64,000 nt of DNA from contig NZ_OY781616.1 of assembly GCF_963677005.1 (NCBI RefSeq), positions 1,247,501-1,311,500 on the forward strand, in the 5' to 3' direction. Positions within the stretch are counted from its first letter, which is position 1. The number at the start of each line of letters is the position of its first letter. Source of the DNA: Maridesulfovibrio sp. Lineage in GTDB: Bacteria; Desulfobacterota; Desulfovibrionia; Desulfovibrionales; Desulfovibrionaceae. Position numbers and translations under genes: made by a program. This document shows, piece after piece, positions 44,704-51,809 of this stretch. Under the pieces are notes generated by a model, which had not been told where the DNA came from, made no database searches, and was given only the letters and a program-made list of their open reading frames with translations.

Positions 44704-45360
44704 ATGCAGAAATCAAGACAGTATGTCATCGACGACCTGTCCATGAAAGAATCGTGGAGACTGTTCAAAATAATGGCGGAAATCGTTGACGGCTTCGACA
44801 CCCTCAATGATGTGGGACCGGCCGTATCGATCTTCGGCTCGGCAAGAGTCGCGGAAGGAAGCCCGCTCTACCAGCAGACCGAGCAGCTCGCAGGACTGCT
44901 TTCACAGGCCGGATATTCGGTCATAACCGGCGGAGGTCCGGGGCTGATGGAGGCAGGCAACAAGGGAGCCTTCGAATCCGGCGGCGAATCCATAGGCCTG
45001 CACATTCATCTGCCCTTCGAACAGCATTCCAACCCCTACCTGAACATCAAAAGCGACTATAACTACTTCTTCATCCGCAAACTCATGTTCGTAAAATACG
45101 CGCTGGCCTACATTGCCATGCCCGGAGGCTACGGCACTCTGGATGAACTGAGTGAAGCGCTTGTACTCATACAGACCAAACGCATTAAGCCCTTTCCCAT
45201 AATCCTCATGGGCACGGAATTCTGGTCCGGGCTTGTGGACTGGATAAAAAACCGCATGGTTATGGACGGGTTCTGCAAGGAAGAAGATCTCAACCTGTTT
45301 CTGCTCACCGACTCGCCGGAAGAAGCTGTTGCGCACATTAAAAAACATGTGATCATCTAG
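44704..45360 (+). CDS. LOG-family (TIGR00730-like) nucleosidase
   Basis: This 218-residue Rossmann-like protein has the two family motifs: GGGPGLMEAGNKGAFESGG and PGGYGTLDELSEAL. LOG proteins hydrolyse nucleoside monophosphates to the base and ribose-5-phosphate and are known as cytokinin-activating enzymes in plants; in bacteria they act on AMP-like substrates. The chosen ATG follows GAGAGG. An EamA transporter gene follows after about 40 bases. Confidence 0.9.
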   Translation: MQKSRQYVIDDLSMKESWRLFKIMAEIVDGFDTLNDVGPAVSIFGSARVAEGSPLYQQTEQLAGLLSQAGYSVITGGGPGLMEAGNKGAFESGGESIGLHIHLPFEQHSNPYLNIKSDYNYFFIRKLMFVKYALAYIAMPGGYGTLDELSEALVLIQTKRIKPFPIILMGTEFWSGLVDWIKNRMVMDGFCKEEDLNLFLLTDSPEEAVAHIKKHVII

Positions 45361-45405
45361 CCCGGGCATCAAAATTATCGGTTTTAATAAAGGAAAGTGA
45401 TTAAA

Positions 45406-46293
45406 ATGGTTAAAGACCAGAAAAAAGCCTACATGTTCGGCCTCGGGGCTGTCCTGATCTGGTCTACAGTGGCATCCGCATTCAAGATTGCCCTTTCGCA
45501 CATGGAACCGCTGCACCTGCTGTTCTATGCTGCCGCATTTTCGGCCTGTTCACTTCTGGCAATTCTTAAAATACAGAAAAAAACAGGCGAAATATGCAAA
45601 ATGACCCGCAAAGAGATGTCCGGCTGCATGCTGGCCGGACTTCTCAACCCCTTTCTTTATTATGTAGTACTGTTCAAGGCCTATGCCCTGCTTCCGGCGC
45701 AGGAGGCCCAACCGCTGAACTACACATGGGCCATAACGCTCTCGCTGCTCTCAATTCCTTTTCTGGGCCAGAAAATTACCGCGCGGGAATTGGCGGCCAT
45801 TTTCATCAGCTATCTCGGTGTGGTGGTCATATCCACCCACGGCAACCTGCTCGATGTTCAGTTCAGCAATGGATACGGGGTGTTGCTGGCCCTGTTCAGC
45901 ACCATAATCTGGGCTGCGTACTGGATATACAACACCAAAAGCGGGACTGATCCGCTGGTGGGGCTTTTCCTGAATTTCTGCTTCGGGCTTATTCCCATCA
46001 CAATCGCCATGCTTGTTTTTTCCGGGCTGCCTCCATTCAACTTTCCGGCTGTTATTTCCGCAGCATATGTCGGCCTGTTCGAAATGGGCATAACCTTCGC
46101 CTTATGGCTGAATGCCATGAAACTCACCGAAAACACGGCCAGAATAAGCAACCTGATTTTCCTGTCCCCGTTCATGTCACTGATCCTGATTCACTTTATT
46201 GTGGGAGAAGAAATACTGACCTCAACTCTTGTGGGCCTGATCTTCATTGTGGCAGGAAACATTATCCAGCAGTTGGGCCGGAAAAAGGGCTGA
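45406..46293 (+). CDS. EamA/DMT-family transporter
   Basis: This protein of about 295 residues has ten predicted membrane segments in two EamA repeats, with YMFGLGAVLIWSTVASAFKIAL in the first and GLFEMGITFALWLNAMK in the second, the pattern of RhaT/YdcZ-type drug/metabolite exporters. The substrate is unknown. GTG at 45397 is an alternative start and sits closer to AAAGGA. It ends 18 bases from the convergent wtpC gene. Confidence 0.88.
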   Translation: MVKDQKKAYMFGLGAVLIWSTVASAFKIALSHMEPLHLLFYAAAFSACSLLAILKIQKKTGEICKMTRKEMSGCMLAGLLNPFLYYVVLFKAYALLPAQEAQPLNYTWAITLSLLSIPFLGQKITARELAAIFISYLGVVVISTHGNLLDVQFSNGYGVLLALFSTIIWAAYWIYNTKSGTDPLVGLFLNFCFGLIPITIAMLVFSGLPPFNFPAVISAAYVGLFEMGITFALWLNAMKLTENTARISNLIFLSPFMSLILIHFIVGEEILTSTLVGLIFIVAGNIIQQLGRKKG

Positions 46294-46310
46294 ATAAATC
46301 CGGACAGCCA

Positions 46311-47348
46311 TTAAAATAAATGAATACTCCGGGGCGGGATGGAAGCACGCAGATTTGTTCCCGGCTCAAGGCTTCCATCGGCCAACTGCTTGCGGGGGAC
46401 AAGAGCGTTGATTTCGAGCCCTTCGTAATCAAGGGTTACACGGGCATAAAAACCGCCGGGCGTTACATTTTTTACAGTTGCTCCGAACTCATTCTGCTGT
46501 CCTGAATCAGATAGCTCGCCACCCATCAGAACTTCCTCGGGACGAAATGCCAGCGTGCAGGCAGTGCCGTCCAACGAGTCGCCGCAATGCAGCAGCATGC
46601 TGCCGAACCGTATGCATCCGTCTTCAAGGGAACAGGCGTAAATATTGGTCATACCCACAAAATCAGCCACGAATTTTGACCCCGGACTGTTGAAAATATC
46701 CCGAATGGCGCCTTTGCGAATAATTTTACCGTCTTTAATGATTGCGCCATTTCCGGCCAGATAAAGCGCCTCGTCAAAATCGTGGGTAACCATGACAAAG
46801 GTTATCCCCGTTTCCCGGTGGATGGATTTGAGCAGGTCCTGCACCTCCTGCCGGAAAGCGGGGTCCAGCGCGGAAAGAGGTTCATCCAGCAGAAGAACCG
46901 AAGGGTCCACCAGCAGGGCTCTGGCAATGGCTGTCCGCTGGCGCTCCCCACCGGAGAGGTGCCTCGGAGTGCGTTCCAGCAGATGACCGATATTGAGCAT
47001 TTCAGCCAGTTTTCCGGCTCTGGCTTCCGCATCCGAAGAGCTTATCCCTTTGTAGCGGGCCCCGAATATGATGTTGCTCCTGACACTCAGATGAGGAAAA
47101 AGTGCATAGTCCTGATAAACGATGGACAACCCGCGCTTTTCCGGCGGCAGAGCCGTAATATCGCGACCGGCAATACTGATTGAACCGGATTCCACCGGCA
47201 CGAGTCCGGCTATTGTTTCCAGCAGGACGGACTTGCCGGAGCCGGTAGGTCCGAGCAATGTGAAAAAATCACCTTCAGGCACATGAAGATTTATATCGTC
47301 CAGCGCGAACGAAGGCAGCCGCACGTTGAGATGCTCAATGGAAATCAC
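46311..47348 (-). CDS. wtpC: Tungstate/molybdate ABC transporter ATP-binding protein
   Basis: This 345-residue ATPase has Walker A GPTGSGKS (33-40), Q-loop VYQDYALFPHL, signature LSGGERQRTAIARAL, Walker B VLLLDEP and H-loop VTHD. The C-terminal region (about 235-345) looks like TOBE domains that bind oxyanion or regulate uptake. The start is GTG, overlapping the TGA of the permease gene by four bases. Assignment to tungstate follows from the WtpA-like binding protein in the operon. Confidence 0.9.
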   Translation of the reverse strand: MISIEHLNVRLPSFALDDINLHVPEGDFFTLLGPTGSGKSVLLETIAGLVPVESGSISIAGRDITALPPEKRGLSIVYQDYALFPHLSVRSNIIFGARYKGISSSDAEARAGKLAEMLNIGHLLERTPRHLSGGERQRTAIARALLVDPSVLLLDEPLSALDPAFRQEVQDLLKSIHRETGITFVMVTHDFDEALYLAGNGAIIKDGKIIRKGAIRDIFNSPGSKFVADFVGMTNIYACSLEDGCIRFGSMLLHCGDSLDGTACTLAFRPEEVLMGGELSDSGQQNEFGATVKNVTPGGFYARVTLDYEGLEINALVPRKQLADGSLEPGTNLRASIPPRSIHLF

Positions 47349-48133
47349 AGTTCGTCCCTCCTCAGTCCCCGTGAGAGAACACGCAAAGCGGCAAAAAGAA
47401 GCAGCGCGAGAAAAATAAGCCAGATCGCCACCGGTCGGGAATAAGCAAGGCCGTAGGCGGTGAAACGCTCGTACATGAGCACCGGTGCCACCATCGGGTG
47501 ATAGGCGACGATTACCACGGCTCCGAATTCACTGAGTGCGCGGGCCATGCACATGATCATGCCGGTAAGCAGCGAGCGCCAGGCCAGCGGAAGTGTAACC
47601 CGGACAAATGTCTGGCTCCTGCCCGCCCCCAGAGTTCTCGCCGCTTTTTCAAGCCGTTCCGGGACACTCGCAAATCCGTCACGAGCCGCGTTTATATAAA
47701 ACGGCAACCCCACGAACAGCAACACCGCGACAATCCCGGTGGAAGTACCCATTATACGTATTCCGGCATCAAGCAGCATCTGCCCTATCCAGTGATTACG
47801 CCCGGCAATGGAAAGCAGCGCGATACCTATGACCGGATGCGGAATCATTATCGGCATATCAATGATGGATTCGATCAGCCCCTTGCCCCGAAATTCCTTG
47901 CGGGCCAGCAGAAAGGCGAAAGGAGTTCCTATGGCAAAGGCGATGATAGCTGCAAGACCGGAACAGAACATGCTGCGGATGATGGAAGCCCGTACATCAT
48001 TATCCAGAAATGTTTCCTTCAGCTCGGCCAGACTTGAACCCATAATCAACTGGCTTAAGGGCAAAAGGATGAATCCCAGCACGAGTACGGTAGAAACAAT
48101 ACGGCTGACGGAAAAATCGTGATTTTTTTTCAT
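47345..48133 (-). CDS. wtpB: Tungstate/molybdate ABC transporter permease
   Basis: This 262-residue protein has six membrane segments and the permease EAA loop (EKAARTLGAGRSQTFVRVTLPLAWRSLLTGMI) that contacts the ATPase. It belongs to the ModB/WtpB class. It is preceded by an intercistronic hairpin and followed by an overlapping wtpC gene. Confidence 0.9.
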   Translation of the reverse strand: MKKNHDFSVSRIVSTVLVLGFILLPLSQLIMGSSLAELKETFLDNDVRASIIRSMFCSGLAAIIAFAIGTPFAFLLARKEFRGKGLIESIIDMPIMIPHPVIGIALLSIAGRNHWIGQMLLDAGIRIMGTSTGIVAVLLFVGLPFYINAARDGFASVPERLEKAARTLGAGRSQTFVRVTLPLAWRSLLTGMIMCMARALSEFGAVVIVAYHPMVAPVLMYERFTAYGLAYSRPVAIWLIFLALLLFAALRVLSRGLRRDEL

Positions 48134-48144
48134 GAAACAAGAGA

Positions 48145-48177
48145 GGAACGCCGGACAGTATAATTGCCCGACGTTCC
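48145..48177 (-). terminator. Hairpin between wtpA and wtpB
   Basis: GGAACG and CGG pair with CCG and CGTTCC around a loop. On the minus strand the stem sits between wtpA and wtpB and is followed by a mixed T/C tract. It probably attenuates read-through so that more binding protein than permease is made. Confidence 0.45.
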
Positions 48178-48193
48178 GTTTTATCAGGAAGGA

Positions 48194-49171
48194 TTATTTT
48201 TGTACTTTTACCAGATGACGCAACTGAAGCGGCATTTCCCTGACCATTGCTTCATCAGGAACAATGGCCGGTTCAAAGGGAGGCTGTCCCATTTCCTTAA
48301 GGATCTTAAGTCCACCCTGAGGTGAAAGCATGTAGGCGAGGAATGCGGTGGCGGCATCCTTATTGGGTGCATCCTTGAGCTCGGTAATTCCGTAGGTGAT
48401 GGATTTACCGATTCGATCAATGGTGGTACCGGGCTTTTTGCCGCTTACGGTGACTTTGGCCTGCTTGTAGAAATCGTTGTACTTATAATCAGACAGGTTG
48501 ATGTGTTTGTCGAGGGTTACGTACTTGAGGCCGTGCTGTACCGCAACGGAAAGGTATTCCCAGGCATAGTCCATATTACCGGTCTTGAGCAGGGAAATAA
48601 GCTCAACGGATTTGGGGCGTACCCACTCGTCTTTGCGCTTGGCAATAAGTTTATCGAACAGACCGGGTTTATTGTAGAATTTTTCAGCCAGCTGCATAAC
48701 CATAACGCTGCGGTAACCGCAGGGGTCAAGGTTGGGATCGGAATGCCCCCAGACAACACCGGGCTTCAACAGGATATCATACCAGTTGTTAGCATTGATT
48801 TCCGAAGCAAACTTGCTCTTGCCTGTGTAGCAGAGCACAAGCTGGTTGGTGGCGAAACGGATATTGAAATTGGCAAATTTCGGGATAAGGTTCTTGTCGA
48901 TGACAACATAGTCGGCGGAAGCCATGATGTCCGCAGGTTTACCGACTTCGGAAATCATGCGGGCCATCTTGGTGGACCCTCCAGACTCGCGCTTGATGTC
49001 TACGCCGGGGTGCATGGCCTCAAATTCCTTTTCCATCTTCGCAAAGGGGACGGAAAGACTGCCTGCATGGAATATTATCACATCACCGCTGAGTTTATCT
49101 GCGGCTGAAACCGGAGCCACGAACAGAACGGAAAGCGCTGCAAGCACAGCGCAGAAAATCAGAATACGCAT
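48194..49171 (-). CDS. wtpA: Tungstate-binding periplasmic protein, WtpA family
   Basis: This 325-residue protein has a signal peptide ([24 protein letters not shown]). The WtpA/ModA-type oxyanion-binding fold follows: [44 protein letters not shown], then [14 protein letters not shown] and [14 protein letters not shown]. It delivers tungstate (or molybdate) to WtpBC; sulfate reducers use tungsten or molybdenum in formate dehydrogenases. The ATG at 49171 follows GGAGAGAGTG. A palindrome upstream is a likely metal-responsive operator. Confidence 0.9.
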   Translation of the reverse strand: MRILIFCAVLAALSVLFVAPVSAADKLSGDVIIFHAGSLSVPFAKMEKEFEAMHPGVDIKRESGGSTKMARMISEVGKPADIMASADYVVIDKNLIPKFANFNIRFATNQLVLCYTGKSKFASEINANNWYDILLKPGVVWGHSDPNLDPCGYRSVMVMQLAEKFYNKPGLFDKLIAKRKDEWVRPKSVELISLLKTGNMDYAWEYLSVAVQHGLKYVTLDKHINLSDYKYNDFYKQAKVTVSGKKPGTTIDRIGKSITYGITELKDAPNKDAATAFLAYMLSPQGGLKILKEMGQPPFEPAIVPDEAMVREMPLQLRHLVKVQK

Positions 49172-49219
49172 CACTCTCTCCAATTGGTTTTAATCAGTTT
49201 AATAAAACATATTTATAAT

Positions 49220-49240
49220 ACCCGTATATTCTATAGGGGT
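49220..49240. promoter_or_regulatory. Palindromic operator upstream of wtpA
   Basis: ACCCGTATA and TATAGGGGT form an inverted repeat (one mismatch) around TTC. It starts 49 bases upstream of the wtpA start codon. The TATA-rich, GG/CC-flanked symmetry recalls sites of ModE-type or tungstate regulators, but the binding protein is not shown by the sequence. Confidence 0.6.
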
Positions 49241-49405
49241 TTTATGTCAACGTAGAATTATTTACTTACATATTAACACCATATTGACACCAAACAACTT
49301 CTGCTGAACATTTGAAAATCTGAAACCAGAATAAAATTCGGCAGAGATCCCCTCGGCTGGAAGCATCAATCAAGCGCATGTAACCTATAAAAAATAAACA
49401 AAAAA

Positions 49406-49445
49406 GCCGGAATCAACTCGTACTTATCCGTACAGAGATTCCGGC
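49406..49445 (-). terminator. Terminator downstream of the RHH gene
   Basis: GCCGGAATC pairs with GATTCCGGC. On the minus strand the stem is followed by TTTTTTGTTTATTTTTT. It lies 60 bases past the ribbon-helix-helix gene. Confidence 0.75.
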
Positions 49446-49507
49446 CGACTGTCTGGCGAGGCTGGCTGATTTTTATCCTAAAACACGTTCATGTTAAGCG
49501 CCAGCTG

Positions 49508-49735
49508 CTACTGGGTTACTTGTTCCCCGCCTTTGGCTGCTGCCACTATTTTCTCATTGGCCTCGCATAATTTTACCCGGTTGTAGAACAGATCTTCCGG
49601 TCCGGCCTTGCTGAACAGTTCTCCCAGCAGGACATTCAGGAACAGGCTTTTGTTTATGCCCAGCTTATGGCAGGCTTCCTCAATACGATCATTAAGTTCC
49701 GGATTCAAATACACGTCTGAAAGCCTTTTCTGCAT
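49508..49735 (-). CDS. Ribbon-helix-helix (CopG/Arc-like) protein
   Basis: This 75-residue protein has a short strand (QKRLSDVYL) and two helices (PELNDRIEEACHKLG and NKSLFLNVLLGELFSK) in the ribbon-helix-helix order. A charged tail follows. RHH proteins bind DNA as dimers, often at repeated half-sites; the region upstream has five TGTGCA copies. TAGGAGGAG precedes the ATG. No toxin gene of known type is adjacent, so it may be an orphan regulator. Confidence 0.75.
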   Translation of the reverse strand: MQKRLSDVYLNPELNDRIEEACHKLGINKSLFLNVLLGELFSKAGPEDLFYNRVKLCEANEKIVAAAKGGEQVTQ

Positions 49736-49744
49736 AGGCTCCTC

Positions 49745-49840
49745 CTAATAGAATTCGATAAGTGTTTTACGTAATTTCTCATTACGTTCTTGTTCAGTTC
49801 TTTTATTTACGACTTGAGAATAGTATTTTTCATAATCCAT
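49745..49840 (-). CDS. Possible 31-residue micro-ORF upstream of the RHH gene
   Basis: The frame MDYEKYYSQVVNKRTEQERN...LRKTLIEFY ends nine bases before the RHH start and overlaps its SD. The amino-acid composition (charged helix) looks coding, but the start has no clear SD and the frame also stays open to 49978. It could be a leader peptide coupled to RHH translation, a partner protein, or chance. Confidence 0.3.
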   Translation of the reverse strand: MDYEKYYSQVVNKRTEQERNEKLRKTLIEFY

Positions 49841-49913
49841 GTACAGGGGGAACTTGCAAATTAACCTGAATGTTGCGTTTTTTTCATACAGCCCGAACCA
49901 TGCTTGTACAACT

Positions 49914-49964
49914 TGTGCAGTGTGCAAAACAGTTATTTGCACATATGTGCAAAATGTTTGTGCA
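49914..49964. promoter_or_regulatory. Cluster of five TGTGCA half-sites with an 18-base palindrome
   Basis: TGTGCA occurs at 49914, 49921, 49946 and 49959, and its complement TGCACA at 49938. Two of them form the perfect palindrome TTTGCACATATGTGCAAA (49936-49953). The cluster lies between the divergently oriented RHH gene and the sigma-54-type promoter at 50027, about 110 bases ahead of the expected start of that transcript. Confidence 0.75.
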
Positions 49965-50026
49965 GGTATATTTTTCACGGCTCAAGCCATTTCAAATAAG
50001 CCGTTGTTTTTTAATGACTTTTAATT

Positions 50027-50042
50027 TTGGCACACTTGCTGC
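50027..50042 (+). promoter_or_regulatory. Sigma-54-type promoter
   Basis: TTGGCAC followed by CTGCT gives the invariant GG (50029-50030) and GC (50041-50042) exactly ten bases apart. Match to the -24 box is YTGGCAC in full; the -12 box differs from TTGC at one base. Transcription would start about 12 bases further, near 50054. Confidence 0.55.
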
Positions 50043-50053
50043 TTAATGAAAAA

Positions 50054-50187
50054 CAACACAGGTTGAAGAAGATGTTCCCCTGCATCTCCCTCTAACCACA
50101 GCAGAATAACATACAGTCATCATTCCTCATCACACTCCTAAAATACAAAAGGACCGGGAAGCCTCCAGCCCGGTCCTTTTGTATTTT
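50054..50187 (+). ncRNA. Candidate sigma-54-dependent small RNA
   Basis: Between the sigma-54-type promoter and a strong terminator lie about 87 bases with no reading frame of useful length. The predicted RNA is about 134 nt. It contains a small stem AGATG/CATCT (50070-50087) with the C-rich loop TTCCCCTG, a pyrimidine-rich stretch (CTCCCTCT, CACTCCT) and the terminator stem. Such C-rich single strands can pair with Shine-Dalgarno sequences, so it has the shape of a trans-acting regulator. Targets are unknown. Confidence 0.45.
50141..50186. terminator. Bidirectional terminator
   Basis: AAATACAAAAGGACCGGG pairs perfectly over 18 bases with CCCGGTCCTTTTGTATTT around a 10-base loop. It would end the small RNA on plus and the exopolysaccharide transcript on minus (flippase gene ends at 50218). 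Confidence 0.85.
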
Positions 50188-50217
50188 GCAGCTTAAATTC
50201 TCAAAAAACCAGTTCAT

Positions 50218-51681
50218 CTAGATTTCATGGTTAACCATCATTGACCCCGCCAATACGCGGATAGATTTCAAATTGACAAGTGCGTAAAGCCCCAGAAATG
50301 CTCCGGCAGTCAGTTCGCGGTTTACGCCCGTATTCCATGCTAACACCAGAGCGATGGCAAAAACAGCCTGTATCCCCATTATTCTTGCCTGCATGGGGTT
50401 AAGCCAACGCAAGCCCAGTATCTTGCGGCACTGTAAATACCGGGCCGTATTCACCAGTACAAAAGACCAGAAAAAGGCCGCCCCGGCTCCAGCCACGCCC
50501 ATACTCCGATAAAGAACAAGACATAGCACACCATTTACACAAAGCGCTGTAACAGTATTAAAAGCCTCCAGCCTAGACCTTCCGGCCATGAGCAGAACAT
50601 ACCCCACCGGACCGGTGTAGCAGTTGAATACATTGCCCAGAATAAGATAAACAAGACATCCCCGGCCGGCACCGTAGTCCGAGCCGAAAGCGGCCATGAT
50701 CAGATCGGAATACATAACCGACAGCACCAGAATCACAAATGAGAACAAGGAAAGGGAGCAGGTGATATCCCTGTACAACTCTCCGATCATCTTCAAATCA
50801 TTCCGCGAATATGCCGAAGAAATATGCGGGACATATACGCTGTTGAAGGTATAAAGCAGAATGGTAATGCTCATGGCTACCCGCATGCCGGACACAAAAA
50901 TGGCGGAATCATCAACCGATCCGATGCCGCCCAAAATAAGGGTATTTATCCAGACAAGCGAATTCTGTGCAAAAGCCAGCACAAGGAGAGGCAGACAGTA
51001 AGCGGCAATATCCCGCACTTTTAATGAACTGTTCAGGCGAAGTGAAAAACGCAGCCTGTATCTGCTCCGAGTAGAGATAAAGGCGTATACAAAAATGACC
51101 CCGAAAAGCACTGTGATGCTGAGAAGAAAATCAAGAACATCTATTCCTATCACAAATGTTGACAGGGCAAGGAGAAGCATTGCCCACGGCTGCACCGTAT
51201 TTTCAATAACGGTGATGCCTGAAACATCCCCCAGACTCTGGCGAAAATATATGATGAGACAGGTAAGCGCCCAGAAAAAGATAATCGGGGCTGCGCACAT
51301 GATATACTCAGTTCTGTCCGGGTTCTTGAATACAAGCTCTGAAAAGAATTCCGGGGCAATGTAGACAAGCACCATGAAGGCGACGGAAAAAGCGCCCACA
51401 GCCAGCAGTGTAAAAGTCCAGAGAAATGAAAGGTTGGCCGGATCGTCCTTTTTCAGAACGGGCGCAAACTTCATGCAGGCGTTGCCAAGACCCAGTTGCG
51501 AAACCAGGGCTCCCAGAAAAGCAAATGTATAGGGGATGAAAAAAAGGCCGGACCCGTAGGCCCCGTATTTGCGGGCAAGAACCCAGGTCAACAGCAGACC
51601 GCCGACCCCCCTGCCCATTTTGGTTATGAAGACCCAGAAAATCTTGTACAGGGTCGGCAGATTGTTACTCAAGGCATTCAA
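50218..51681 (-). CDS. Polysaccharide flippase (MOP/Wzx-type)
   Basis: This 487-residue protein has about 12-14 membrane segments. The start resembles oligosaccharide flippases (YKIFWVFITKMGRGVGGLLLTWVLARKYGAYGSGLFFIPYTFAFLGALVSQLGLGNACMK), followed by the middle loop HISSAYSRNDLKMIGELYRDIT. It would move lipid-linked repeat units across the inner membrane. AAAGG precedes the ATG. It is the last gene of the minus-strand exopolysaccharide locus. Confidence 0.9.
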   Translation of the reverse strand: MNALSNNLPTLYKIFWVFITKMGRGVGGLLLTWVLARKYGAYGSGLFFIPYTFAFLGALVSQLGLGNACMKFAPVLKKDDPANLSFLWTFTLLAVGAFSVAFMVLVYIAPEFFSELVFKNPDRTEYIMCAAPIIFFWALTCLIIYFRQSLGDVSGITVIENTVQPWAMLLLALSTFVIGIDVLDFLLSITVLFGVIFVYAFISTRSRYRLRFSLRLNSSLKVRDIAAYCLPLLVLAFAQNSLVWINTLILGGIGSVDDSAIFVSGMRVAMSITILLYTFNSVYVPHISSAYSRNDLKMIGELYRDITCSLSLFSFVILVLSVMYSDLIMAAFGSDYGAGRGCLVYLILGNVFNCYTGPVGYVLLMAGRSRLEAFNTVTALCVNGVLCLVLYRSMGVAGAGAAFFWSFVLVNTARYLQCRKILGLRWLNPMQARIMGIQAVFAIALVLAWNTGVNRELTAGAFLGLYALVNLKSIRVLAGSMMVNHEI

Positions 51682-51809
51682 CCTTTGTAAGCGTATTTAC
51701 CAGAACCGGCCCGGATATTGTTCCGCACCGGCTGTCTGGCCGTGAATTATCTTTATTTCCTGCGTAAAACACAAATAATCGGGATTCATCCTTCAATTCA
51801 GTCAGCCTC

